A DNA stretch of 56,043 nt from IMG/VR virus record IMGVR_UViG_3300046741_000008, positions 1 to 56,043 of that record. The stretch is one strand, 5' to 3'. Made by a program: the position numbers and the translations under genes. Each line of letters opens with the position of its first letter. Position 1 is the stretch's first letter. The DNA is from a virus. Shown here in pieces: positions 6,508 to 13,910 of the stretch. The notes under the pieces were generated by a model, which did not search any database, was not told the origin of the DNA, and worked only from the letters and a program-made list of their open reading frames with translations.

Positions 6508-6909
6508 ATGCATGAGCCAACCCTTGGATTCCGCGCCGTGCTCTACACGCCCGCCCTGGAGCCGATCACCGTGCTGCAGCTGACCCCACAGGCAAGGCAC
6601 CACCTGCTCGAATGCGGCATGGTCGTGCTTGCTGTGTACGAGCCGCTAACGGTGGCCGACGTCATGACGTTTGCCGGCGCGCCACTTCAGTCGCTCGCTG
6701 AGCACGCAAAGTGCAGAAGGGTCGTTATTCGGGCCGAAGAGTTCCGTCGCGGCCGACACAGAAGCCTCATGCTGTTCACCGGCGACGAGGAAAACGCGCT
6801 GCTGCTCCAAGCCGCATTTCTCCCTGGGCAGACACGAGAGCTGAACTACCGTCGCGAAGACGACTTCGCCCGCGGCTTCCTGTCGGCAATCGGAGCGCTT
6901 GGACTATGA
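6508..6909 (+). CDS. Hypothetical protein (133 aa)
   Basis: ATG at 6508 follows a good ribosome site (GAGGGAGAA). The 133-residue protein reads as alpha/beta (FRAVLYTPALEPITVLQLTP; a basic strand CRRVVIRAEEFRRGRHRS) with no recognised motif. It lies in the early accessory block and overlaps the next gene by four bases. Function unknown. Confidence 0.7.
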   Translation: MHEPTLGFRAVLYTPALEPITVLQLTPQARHHLLECGMVVLAVYEPLTVADVMTFAGAPLQSLAEHAKCRRVVIRAEEFRRGRHRSLMLFTGDEENALLLQAAFLPGQTRELNYRREDDFARGFLSAIGALGL

Positions 6910-7091
6910 AGACCGCCGGAATCACCGTCTTCCTGATGATCGCGTGGCCACCGGTTGCGGCCATCATCCTGTGCCTGTCGGCGCTTGTGTGCGCTGCAGC
7001 ATGGGTTGCCATCCCGCTCTGCCGGTTCAAGCTCGGGGCTGAGCCGGAGATGAGGCCGTTTTGGATCGAGGCTACCGAGGACAGCGAATGA
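6906..7091 (+). CDS. Small membrane protein (61 aa)
   Basis: ATG at 6906 overlaps the previous stop. Residues about 5-38 are strongly hydrophobic (ITVFLMIAWPPVAAIILCLS and following), giving one long or two short membrane segments with a proline kink, then a charged C-terminus. It probably sits in the inner membrane. Upstream in-frame starts fall inside the preceding gene and are rejected. Confidence 0.65.
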   Translation: MKTAGITVFLMIAWPPVAAIILCLSALVCAAAWVAIPLCRFKLGAEPEMRPFWIEATEDSE

Positions 7092-7342
7092 GCAAAGACA
7101 CCATGGAATTGGCCATGCTTGCTTGGCAGCTCGAAGAGGCCAGCAAGATGCTCGACGCTCAGAAGGTGCCGCAGCGAGGCCGCATGGTCTGGGACGGCCA
7201 GCAGATGCACGGCGGCACGGAGAGGCCGGCCGAGGTTGACGCCTACGTCGAGTCTTTGATCGTCGACAACATCAACGCAAGGTTCCGCGGCACATTTCGG
7301 CTGAGTCGACTTGAGCTTGCACTGCGGGCGGCCTACCCATGA
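7088..7342 (+). CDS. Hypothetical protein (84 aa)
   Basis: ATG at 7088 overlaps the stop before it. The protein is helical and acidic at first (MSKDTMELAMLAWQLEEASK) and ends with a basic LSRLELALRAAYP. No domain is recognised. It is overlapped by the next gene (ATGA), as part of the long coupled series. Confidence 0.65.
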   Translation: MSKDTMELAMLAWQLEEASKMLDAQKVPQRGRMVWDGQQMHGGTERPAEVDAYVESLIVDNINARFRGTFRLSRLELALRAAYP

Positions 7343-7785
7343 GCCGCAAGCGCTGCAACCGCCGGCCTGTGACGCCGCTTCCGCCGCGAGGCCTGCGCGC
7401 TAAGCTGGACCAGAGCCAACTGCGCGACCTCGGGCTGTGCCACCTGGTGAACCTGGACGCCATCGCCACGGGCACGGCCGACGCTGGCCTGCTCTGGAGC
7501 TTCTGCGGTGGCGTGCTGACCTGGTCGCGTGTAGCCTCGCTGCTCAAGGTGGGTGAGGCCGAGTTGGCCATGCAGCTCGACTTGGCCCTGGCGGTGGTCG
7601 AGCGCTTCAAGCGCACCGGCCGCGTCGGCTTCAGCGGACCCGAGTACCAGCTCGCCAAGGAAGGCATCGGCTACATGGACGACCTCGCGGCCATCGTGGA
7701 CCGGCCGACTGCGATCGCGGCGGCGGAATGGAGCGAGCAGAGATGCAACGAACTGGCGCGAGCGAGCGAAAAGCAAGCGGCATGA
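7339..7785 (+). CDS. Conserved phage hypothetical protein (148 aa)
   Basis: The protein starts MSRKRCNRRPVTPLPPRGLR, and this arginine/proline-rich opening is followed by helices (RDLGLCHLVNLDAIATGTAD; VGEAELAMQLDLALAVVERF). The opening and general layout are common in uncharacterised proteins of phages of GC-rich Proteobacteria. No active site is visible. It is in the coupled accessory block. Confidence 0.7.
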   Translation: MSRKRCNRRPVTPLPPRGLRAKLDQSQLRDLGLCHLVNLDAIATGTADAGLLWSFCGGVLTWSRVASLLKVGEAELAMQLDLALAVVERFKRTGRVGFSGPEYQLAKEGIGYMDDLAAIVDRPTAIAAAEWSEQRCNELARASEKQAA

Positions 7786-8009
7786 CACTGAGCGAATTCG
7801 ACGAATGGATGCAGGCCCTCGAAGCGGCATCCGATGACCCAGAGGGCGTGCGGTACGACTCGCTGTGGCGGATCGTCAGTGCCAAGGTCGATGAGATGGA
7901 GGCAGGCGAGTACATCGTGTGCCCGGCCGAGCACTACGCCGACGCGATCAAGTGGGCGGCCTTCTGGCTGGCGCTTGGCGCTGTCCTGGTTGCGCTGGTG
8001 CTGCGATGA
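7782..8009 (+). CDS. Small protein with C-terminal membrane anchor (75 aa)
   Basis: ATG at 7782 overlaps the previous stop. The first 55 residues are acidic and soluble (MTLSEFDEWMQALEAASDDP). The last 20 form a single hydrophobic helix (WAAFWLALGAVLVALVLR), so the protein is probably tail-anchored in the inner membrane. Function unknown. Confidence 0.65.
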   Translation: MTLSEFDEWMQALEAASDDPEGVRYDSLWRIVSAKVDEMEAGEYIVCPAEHYADAIKWAAFWLALGAVLVALVLR

Positions 8010-8242
8010 GCTGCCCTGACTGCGAAGCCGCCAGCAAGGCGCTGCACCACGGTTTCCACGCATCGTGCCCAGGCTGCGCGGCCCGGGCAGTCAGTCGGGG
8101 GCCGAACTACCGCCGCTGCCTCGCCAACGGCACGCAGGACCGGCTCTACCGCGACGAGCTGGAGCTGCTGAAGGTCACACACCAGGCCGTGCGCGAAGCC
8201 GCGGCGGCCGATCGACTGAACCAATCCGAAAGGACGACATGA
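8006..8242 (+). CDS. Small zinc-finger-like protein (78 aa)
   Basis: ATG at 8006 overlaps the previous stop. Two paired-cysteine clusters, CPDCE at the N-terminus and CPGCAAR around residue 22, enclose a histidine-containing loop, consistent with a zinc-binding fold. A basic, then helical, C-terminal half follows. It resembles the small zinc proteins that phages place among early genes. Confidence 0.65.
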   Translation: MSCPDCEAASKALHHGFHASCPGCAARAVSRGPNYRRCLANGTQDRLYRDELELLKVTHQAVREAAAADRLNQSERTT

Positions 8243-8901
8243 GCACCGCAAACGACCTGACGCCCGAAGAACTCGCGGCCTACAGCGAAGCAAAGCGCCA
8301 AGAAGAGAACCGCCTCGACCAGCGCATCGCCGCCCGCCCGGCGCCCAAGGTCACGCCGGCGGACATCGAGGCGGAGATCGCCAGCGAGCACTACTTCACG
8401 GCAGAGGCTGGTGTCTACGGCATGGCTGCATTCGCGAGCGACAGCGAATTGGCCGTGTCGGAAGTGGAAGCCCACACCCCGTCCGAGCTGGCGCTGCTCA
8501 CCTTCGCCGTCTTGGTCCTGAAAAACGGCTTCACGGTCACCGGCGAGTCGGCCTGCGCCAGCCCGGAGAACTTCGACGCGCAGATCGGGCGCGAGGTGGC
8601 GCGCAAGGCGGCGGTGGCGAAGCTGTGGCCGCTACTTGGGTTCCGCCTTCGTGACCAATTGGCCAATGCGAAGCGGAAGCCGGCTGAAGATCCGATCGAG
8701 ATCGTCAGCACGACGACCATGCTTGATCCGAACGACTTCGGGCACATCGTCACCTACGAAGCAAAGAAGGGCGCCAAGACGGCAAGCGCCAGGCTGCGGA
8801 CCAGCAAGTTCACCTCAACGGCCGCAATGCAAAACGAGGCTTTCCGCCTGTTGCACGAGGAATTCGCGCGGCAAGACGACGACCGCCAGCAGGGCGCCTG
8901 A
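8239..8901 (+). CDS. Gp49/Sf6 gp66-like family protein (220 aa)
   Basis: ATG at 8239 overlaps the previous stop. After a helical N-terminus, the block SEHYFTAEAGVYG and the later LTFAVLVLKNGFTVTGESA, CASPENFDAQIGR and KLWPLLGFRLRDQL are the hallmark segments of the phage N4 Gp49 / Sf6 gene 66 family, widespread in phages and of unknown function. The C-terminal extension (about 155-220) is specific to this protein. It belongs to the accessory gene block. Confidence 0.85.
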   Translation: MSTANDLTPEELAAYSEAKRQEENRLDQRIAARPAPKVTPADIEAEIASEHYFTAEAGVYGMAAFASDSELAVSEVEAHTPSELALLTFAVLVLKNGFTVTGESACASPENFDAQIGREVARKAAVAKLWPLLGFRLRDQLANAKRKPAEDPIEIVSTTTMLDPNDFGHIVTYEAKKGAKTASARLRTSKFTSTAAMQNEAFRLLHEEFARQDDDRQQGA

Positions 8902-8931
8902 GCAACCATCCACCAACAGGAGAGCACCACC

Positions 8932-9444
8932 ATGGAAGAACAGAAGCCCGTCACCCACATCGTTCCAAGCGTCGGCCGCGTTGTCTGGTACTGGCCAGGC
9001 GGCGACGACGTTCATACCGACATGATGTGGTCGCCTAATTCTGGGCAGCCGCTGCGGGCCGATATTTGCTACGTGCACGATTGCGGCACGGTCAATCTCA
9101 GCATCAACGACTTGGCCGGGAAGCCGTTCGCGCGCCTTGACGTAACCCTGCACCAAGGCGACGCCGAGGGCTGCAGCCTGCCGCGGCCGTTCGCGACGTG
9201 GATGCCGTACCAGCTCGAAATGGCGCTGAAGCAGTGGATCTCGCAGGACGACGATCGACGGGCCAACGAGCGCCAGGAGCGCTTCACGAAGCCCGACAGT
9301 GAAAGCGACACCGCTGAATTGCAACGGCGCATGCTGGCCGAGCAGTTGCGCGAGCTTCGCCTGCGGAACGACGCGCAGGAGATGACCAACCAGCATCTGA
9401 GCAAACCCCTTCCGGGCATGCCGACGATGCACAAGGACGCCTGA
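8932..9444 (+). CDS. Hypothetical protein (170 aa)
   Basis: ATG at 8932 follows CAGGAG nine bases upstream. Residues about 8-60 read as beta strands (THIVPSVGRVVWYWPGGDD; then a block with ADICYVHDCGTVNLSI). The second half is a charged helix (DTAELQRRMLAEQLRELRLR). The first domain is of a type common in phage accessory proteins. Function unknown. Confidence 0.7.
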   Translation: MEEQKPVTHIVPSVGRVVWYWPGGDDVHTDMMWSPNSGQPLRADICYVHDCGTVNLSINDLAGKPFARLDVTLHQGDAEGCSLPRPFATWMPYQLEMALKQWISQDDDRRANERQERFTKPDSESDTAELQRRMLAEQLRELRLRNDAQEMTNQHLSKPLPGMPTMHKDA

Positions 9445-9446
9445 GC

Positions 9447-9689
9447 ATGGCTGAACTGCACGTCTTGCGTGAGACGAGCCTGCTCGACATCCCGGCCACG
9501 CTTCGCCGCTGGGCCGACGACATCGAAGCGGGCGAGCATGGGAATGTCAGCGGCTGCGTGATCGTCCTCGACGCCGACAAGCTGGCAGTCGGCTACATGG
9601 GCAGCGGCGAGGCGGCGCCGAATACCTGCCTGCTGATGAACGCGGCGATTGCCTTCATGATCGCGCCAGTGTTGGAGGCCAAAGGGTGA
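9447..9689 (+). CDS. Hypothetical small protein (80 aa)
   Basis: The 80-residue protein starts MAELHVLRETSLLDIPATLR, then has a strand-like region GCVIVLDADKLAVGYMGSGE and a hydrophobic helix near the C-terminus (LLMNAAIAFMIAPVLEAKG). No motif is recognised. It is overlapped by the next gene at GTG 9686. Confidence 0.65.
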   Translation: MAELHVLRETSLLDIPATLRRWADDIEAGEHGNVSGCVIVLDADKLAVGYMGSGEAAPNTCLLMNAAIAFMIAPVLEAKG

Positions 9690-9862
9690 TCGAAAACCCG
9701 AACTGGATCCACGTGATGCCGATCGGCGACCTGCGCGAGCACGAGTCGAACATCAGGTGCTTCTGCAAGCCGACCGAGGACGAAGACACGCCCGGAGTGT
9801 GGCTGCACCACGCGCTCGACGGCCGCGAGCAGTACGAAACCGGGGAGCTGAAGCCGCAATGA
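9686..9862 (+). CDS. Hypothetical small protein (58 aa)
   Basis: GTG at 9686 overlaps the previous stop and the frame ends in ATGA with the next gene. The product (starting MIENPNWIHVMPIGDLREHE) is acidic, with CFCKP in the middle and VWLHHALDGRE near the end. This layout is typical of very small conserved phage proteins. Overlaps at both ends support it. Confidence 0.6.
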   Translation: MIENPNWIHVMPIGDLREHESNIRCFCKPTEDEDTPGVWLHHALDGREQYETGELKPQ

Positions 9863-10095
9863 ACCGCCTTCTGTTCGCGACCGTGCTGCTGGCCGGCTGC
9901 TCCGAACCCCCGGAGCCGATGGCATGGGAGCGCGCCCAGGTTCTCGCCAAGCGCTGCGAGGCCATGGGCCTGAAGCCGGCCTATCAGCGCATGAACCCTC
10001 TTTCCCTCATCCCGGACAAGTCCGGCGGCGCCATCCGCTGGGTGCAATGCATCGACCCGGCGACAGGCGCCCTCTTCAACCAGAGCCAGGAATGA
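9859..10095 (+). CDS. Predicted small lipoprotein (78 aa)
   Basis: The N-terminus MNRLLFATVLLAGCSEPPEP has a short basic start, a hydrophobic stretch and a lipobox (LLAGC), so Cys14 is the likely lipidated residue after signal peptidase II cleavage. The mature part is about 65 residues with two further cysteines. Lipoproteins among phage genes may act in superinfection exclusion or as an outer spanin. Here it is far from the endolysin, so exclusion is more likely, as inference. Confidence 0.65.
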   Translation: MNRLLFATVLLAGCSEPPEPMAWERAQVLAKRCEAMGLKPAYQRMNPLSLIPDKSGGAIRWVQCIDPATGALFNQSQE

Positions 10096-10772
10096 CAGAC
10101 CGAGCCCCAAAAAAACGCCCAGGCTGGGAGACCGTCTGTTGCATCGCCAGCGGCCCCAGCCTCAACGCCGAGCAGCTGGAGCACGTGCGCAAGGCCCAGC
10201 AGGCCGGCCGCGTGAAGGTCATCGGAGTCAACACGACTTACCAGGCCGCCCCGTGGCTCGACGCGCTGTTCGCATGCGACAGCCAATGGTGGCGCGCATA
10301 CCAGCACGATGGCGCCCACGGCCAGGGCTGGCGCTCGTGGCGAAAGGAACACCCGAACGCCGAGACCGTCACGCAGGACGCCTCGACTTACAAGCAGTTC
10401 GGCCTCGACACGCGACAGCGCGGATCGGCTCGGGACGGGCTCGGAATCGGTGAGCTGCACACAGGGTCCAACGGCGGTCACGCTGCGGTCAACTTGGCAT
10501 TTCTGTGGGGCGCCCGGCGCATCATCCTGCTGGGCTACTGCATGAAGCTCGGGCCGAACGGCGAGAAGCACTTTCATGGCGACCATCCCAAGCCTTGTGT
10601 GCAAAGTCAGTTATTTTCGCAATGGGTTCGCAGATTCGAATCGACCGCAAAGGATTTGAAGAAACTAGGCATTGATGTGGTTAACTGCACTCCTGCGTCA
10701 GCACTTCCATGGTTCAGAAGCGGATTGATTGGCACTGAATTGGAGGCATCAAATGACACCACCGCCGAGTGA
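10092..10772 (+). CDS. MptE-like / DUF115-type putative glycosyltransferase-fold protein (226 aa)
   Basis: ATG at 10092 overlaps the previous stop. The opening block CCIASGPSLNAEQLEHV is the nucleotide-binding-like strand-loop of the DUF115/MptE-like group. Further typical blocks are VIGVNTTYQAAPWLD, FACDSQWWRAY and TGSNGGHAAVNLAFLWGARR with IILLGYCM. Phage members are often annotated as glycosyltransferases, but activity is rarely proven. It is the first gene of the sugar-transfer/methyltransfer cluster. The last 170 bases are clearly richer in A+T than the rest and lie against an HNH gene. Confidence 0.7.
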   Translation: MTDRAPKKRPGWETVCCIASGPSLNAEQLEHVRKAQQAGRVKVIGVNTTYQAAPWLDALFACDSQWWRAYQHDGAHGQGWRSWRKEHPNAETVTQDASTYKQFGLDTRQRGSARDGLGIGELHTGSNGGHAAVNLAFLWGARRIILLGYCMKLGPNGEKHFHGDHPKPCVQSQLFSQWVRRFESTAKDLKKLGIDVVNCTPASALPWFRSGLIGTELEASNDTTAE

Positions 10773-11265
10773 AGATGTAAGAGATATCGTCGAATATGAC
10801 AAGCAGACCGGAGAACTGCGTTGGAAAGTCGACATGCGCACAGGCAGTGTGCGCCAGGTTGTCTTAGGGAAGGCTGGTGAAGTTGCTGGGACAAAGAACA
10901 AGCACCACGGCTATGTGACGATCAGAATAAATGGAAGGCAATATATAGCCCATCGAGTCGCATGGTGGTTGGCCACTGGTGAATGGCCAATTGCAATTGA
11001 CCACAAAGATGGCGATAGGGCCAACAACAAATTCGAGAACCTTCGCGCGGCGGATTACAAGATAAATAACCAGAACAGGCGACGTGCAATACCAAATTCG
11101 ACAACTGGTTTTCTCGGCGTAACAAGGACCCCAGAAGGGAGATTCGTCGCCAGGATCGGGGTGAATGGAAAGAACCTCTATTTCGGGACGCACGAGACGC
11201 CAGAACAGGCTCACGAGGCCTACCTCGCCGCCAAACGCGAGTTTCACGAAGGCTGCACGATTTGA
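10753..11265 (+). CDS. HNH homing endonuclease with AP2-like domain (170 aa)
   Basis: The best start is ATG 10753 (MTPPPSEDVRDIVEYDKQTG). Residues 50-110 form the HNH core: HHGYVTIRINGRQYIAHRVA with W, then IAIDHKDGDRANNKFENLR, holding the H-D-H-x-D-x-x-N-N signature. The C-terminal 55 residues (TGFLGVTRTPEGRFVARIGV, NGKNLYFGTHETPEQAHEAY) match the AP2-like DNA-binding domain of phage homing endonucleases. It overlaps the upstream gene by 20 bases, breaking the four-base pattern, and its A+T content is higher than its neighbours'. It is probably a mobile gene. Confidence 0.85.
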   Translation: MTPPPSEDVRDIVEYDKQTGELRWKVDMRTGSVRQVVLGKAGEVAGTKNKHHGYVTIRINGRQYIAHRVAWWLATGEWPIAIDHKDGDRANNKFENLRAADYKINNQNRRRAIPNSTTGFLGVTRTPEGRFVARIGVNGKNLYFGTHETPEQAHEAYLAAKREFHEGCTI

Positions 11266-12053
11266 AGCGCGCCCTCGTCACTCTCAAGGCCCAGCCTCAT
11301 TACCGGCGCGAGTCGTTCGAGGCCGGTCTGCGCGCGATCGGCTTCGATGTCGTGAAGCGGCTGGACGACCCGCGGCCCGGGGATTGCCTCATCGTTTGGA
11401 ACCTGCAGGGAGCCACCGAGAAGCTGGCCGACACCTTCAAGGCGCGCGGCGCGCAGGTGCTGGTTTGCGAAAACGGCTACCTGACGCCGCCCGGCCAGCC
11501 CGGCATGTACGCGGTGAGCCTCGGGGCGCACAACGGCGCTGGCCGCATCCCCGCCGGCGACAGCAGCCGCTGGCGGGCGCTGGGCATAGAGCCGAAGCCC
11601 TGGCGCAAGGAGGGCGACCACATCCTGGTCTGCCAGCAGAGGTCGATCGGCTCCAGGCAGATGGCCAGCCCGCACATGTGGCACCAGAAGGCCGTGGAGC
11701 GGCTGAAGCGCTGGACGAAGCGCCCGATCCGTGTGCGGCCTCACCCTGGCAACCGCAGCGGCGGTGTGCCGCTGGAGCGCGACCTGAAAGGCGCATGGGC
11801 CTGCGTGATCTGGGGCTCGGCAGCTGGCGTGCGGTCGCTGGTAGAGGGGGTCCCGGTGTTTTACGAAGCACCCCGATGGATCTGCAGCGACGCCGCGCTG
11901 CCGCTGCGCGACTGGATCGAGCACCCGCTGTGCAACGATGCGTGGCGCGAGAAAGCCCTGCACCGCATGGCCTGGGGCCAGTGGCAATATGCCGAGATCG
12001 CAACCGGCGGCCCTCTCAAGGCCGTTCTTGACTGCAAGGAGTCCGCAGCATGA
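11262..12053 (+). CDS. GT-B-like glycosyltransferase-type protein (263 aa)
   Basis: A TTG start at 11262 overlaps the HNH stop. The protein opens with a strand MKRALVTLKAQPHYRRESFE and has a two-domain look. A C-terminal block with RPIRVRPHPGNR, then WACVIWGSAAGVRSLVEGVP, resembles the nucleotide-sugar-binding half of GT-B enzymes and capsule-export-type transferases (a RPHP strand followed by a small-residue loop and a conserved glutamate). The donor and acceptor cannot be read from sequence. It is part of the six-gene transferase cluster. Confidence 0.6.
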   Translation: MKRALVTLKAQPHYRRESFEAGLRAIGFDVVKRLDDPRPGDCLIVWNLQGATEKLADTFKARGAQVLVCENGYLTPPGQPGMYAVSLGAHNGAGRIPAGDSSRWRALGIEPKPWRKEGDHILVCQQRSIGSRQMASPHMWHQKAVERLKRWTKRPIRVRPHPGNRSGGVPLERDLKGAWACVIWGSAAGVRSLVEGVPVFYEAPRWICSDAALPLRDWIEHPLCNDAWREKALHRMAWGQWQYAEIATGGPLKAVLDCKESAA

Positions 12054-12586
12054 CGCCCACCGAGAAATTCCACCGCAAGTTCCGCAAGCCCAAGGAAGGG
12101 GCGACGCTGATCGTCGGCTCGCACATCTACCCCACGCGCGAGGACCGGCGCAAGCTGTACGCGGATGCGGTGGGCGTGGACATGCAGGAAGGGCCGGGGG
12201 TCGATGTCGTGGCCAACCTGGAAGAACCGCTCGACTGGATCCCCGAGGAGTTCCTGTTCGATCACATCGAGTGCCGCAGTGTGCTTGAGCACAGTCGCCG
12301 TCCCTGGCTGCTGGCGGCGAACCTGGAGCGCCTGTTGGTGCCGGGTGGGACGTTGGACATCAGCGTTCCTTTCGTCTGGCGCGTGCACAGCTACCCGTCG
12401 GACTACTGGCGCTTCAGCATCGAGGCCGTGCGCGAGCTCTTCCCCAGCATCCAGTGGCGCGCGCTGCGCTACGTGACACAAAAAAGAATTGAGAAGCCAG
12501 ATGCTCCGACGCAGGGGCTCGTGAACGACTCACAAACGTACTTCGCACGCTCTGAAGTACTCGGATTTGGGACCAAGAAATGCTGA
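12050..12586 (+). CDS. SAM-dependent methyltransferase-like protein, C-terminus probably altered (178 aa)
   Basis: ATG at 12050 overlaps the previous stop. The blocks GVDMQEGPGVDVVANLEEPL, FDHIECRSVLEHSRRPW and ANLERLLVPGGTLDISVPFV match class I methyltransferase motifs (acidic end of strand 2, the strand-4 region and the post-IV region with PGG). HSYPSDYWRFSIEAVRELF is typical of methyltransferases near glycan genes. After about residue 143 the sequence becomes A+T richer (12478-12586) and ends next to an HNH gene. The start of motif I is short (LIVGSHIYP), so cofactor binding is uncertain. Confidence 0.7.
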   Translation: MTPTEKFHRKFRKPKEGATLIVGSHIYPTREDRRKLYADAVGVDMQEGPGVDVVANLEEPLDWIPEEFLFDHIECRSVLEHSRRPWLLAANLERLLVPGGTLDISVPFVWRVHSYPSDYWRFSIEAVRELFPSIQWRALRYVTQKRIEKPDAPTQGLVNDSQTYFARSEVLGFGTKKC

Positions 12587-13059
12587 CACAAGCGAGGCTT
12601 CATGAGCTGTTCACGCTGGATGCGGGTAAGTTCAAACGGTTGGTGAGAACGAGCAACCGCATCCGCGTCGGCGACGTTGCTGGATACAAGCGCGATGGCT
12701 ACGTCTTCGTCACCGTAGACGGTAAGGGGTACAGAGCCCATCGGCTCGTCTGGCTGTACATCCACGGCGTCTTGCCGCCGCACGAAGTTGACCACATCAA
12801 CCACATCAAGGACGACAACCGCATTGAGAACCTCAGGCTCGCGACGAAGAGCGAGAACATGCAGAACAGGCGAGGGGCACAAAGCAACAGCAATTCCGGC
12901 GTTCTCGGGGTTTGCTGGTTCAAACCCACGCGACAGTGGGTTTCCCAACTCACTCTCAACGGCAAGCGCGTGCACCATAGTTACCACTACACGTTAGAAG
13001 ACGCCTGTGCCGCCCGGCGCGCCGCTGAGATACGCTTCCACCCATACAGAAGCGCATGA
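12580..13059 (+). CDS. HNH homing endonuclease with AP2-like domain, second copy (159 aa)
   Basis: ATG at 12580 overlaps the methyltransferase stop by seven bases. Residues about 38-90 hold the HNH core (DGYVFVTVDGKGYRAHRLVW, then PPHEVDHINHIKDDNRIENL). The C-terminal region SGVLGVCWFKPTRQWVSQLT with LNGKRVHHSYHYTLEDACAA is the AP2-like DNA-binding domain. It has the same two-domain plan as the gene at 10753, but the sequences are clearly different, so it is a separate acquisition or an old duplication. It is probably a free-standing homing endonuclease. Confidence 0.85.
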   Translation: MLTQARLHELFTLDAGKFKRLVRTSNRIRVGDVAGYKRDGYVFVTVDGKGYRAHRLVWLYIHGVLPPHEVDHINHIKDDNRIENLRLATKSENMQNRRGAQSNSNSGVLGVCWFKPTRQWVSQLTLNGKRVHHSYHYTLEDACAARRAAEIRFHPYRSA

Positions 13060-13910
13060 GAATCCTCGTTACCGGACGCGGCACCTCCGGCAGCTGGCAG
13101 GTGCGCGGGGTACAACTCGGCAAAGCCATCGGCGCCACGGTGAGCCCGAACGCCAGCGATCTCGAGATCCGTGCCCACGACCTGGTGATCCTGGTCAAGC
13201 GGCCGACACCGCAGCTGCTCGAGCGCATCCACCAGGCGCGCAAGCCGCTGGTGTGGGATCAGGTGGACTCGTGGCCGCAGCCTGAAGGCAACCGCTGGGC
13301 TCGAGGTGAGTGCATGGCGTGGCTCGAGCACCAGGTCAAGACCATCAAGCCGGCCGGCATCGTGGCTGCCACTCAGGAGATGGCCTTCGACTGCGGCTGG
13401 GGCGCGCCTGACCAGACGAAGCTGCTCTGGCTGCCACACCACTCGAGGTCCGGTCAGGACGCGAATCCGATCCGCGAGCAAGTGCAGACCGTTGGATACG
13501 AGGGCGGCTTGCAGTACCTCGAGGGCTGGCTTCCGCACATCGAGCGCCAATGTGCAACTCGAGGCTGGCGGTTCCACGTCGCGCCCAAGCGATTGGCTGA
13601 CCTCGACATCGTGCTGGCGCTGCGAACCGACACCGGGTACGCGCCGCGGAACTGGAAATCAGCGGTCAAGGCCGCAAACGCCATGGGCACCGGCACGCCC
13701 ATCATTGCCTGCCGTGAAGGCGGCTACCTCGAGGTGGACAATGGCGGCATGCGCTGGGCTGACACGCCGCTCGAGCTGTCTCGAGCTTTCGACGAGCTGA
13801 CGCCGAAGGATGCTCGAGCAGCTGCAGCGGCCCGGCTCAAGCTCCAGGCGCCGTTCGTTGCGCTCGATCGGCTGGCCAAGGAATACGCGCGCTGGCTCGA
13901 GACCATATGA
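13056..13910 (+). CDS. GT-B glycosyltransferase-like protein (284 aa)
   Basis: ATG at 13056 overlaps the HNH stop. The first strand and glycine-rich loop (MRILVTGRGTSGSWQVRGVQ) and the C-terminal block AVKAANAMGTGTPIIACREG, GGYLEVDNGGMRWADT, resemble the two halves of GT4-type enzymes. There the second half binds the nucleotide sugar through a conserved glycine-rich loop and an acidic residue. A middle segment LVWDQVDSWPQPEGNRW is seen in phage homologues. The target sugar is unknown. It lies in the transferase cluster upstream of the terminase genes. Confidence 0.65.
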   Translation: MRILVTGRGTSGSWQVRGVQLGKAIGATVSPNASDLEIRAHDLVILVKRPTPQLLERIHQARKPLVWDQVDSWPQPEGNRWARGECMAWLEHQVKTIKPAGIVAATQEMAFDCGWGAPDQTKLLWLPHHSRSGQDANPIREQVQTVGYEGGLQYLEGWLPHIERQCATRGWRFHVAPKRLADLDIVLALRTDTGYAPRNWKSAVKAANAMGTGTPIIACREGGYLEVDNGGMRWADTPLELSRAFDELTPKDARAAAAARLKLQAPFVALDRLAKEYARWLETI

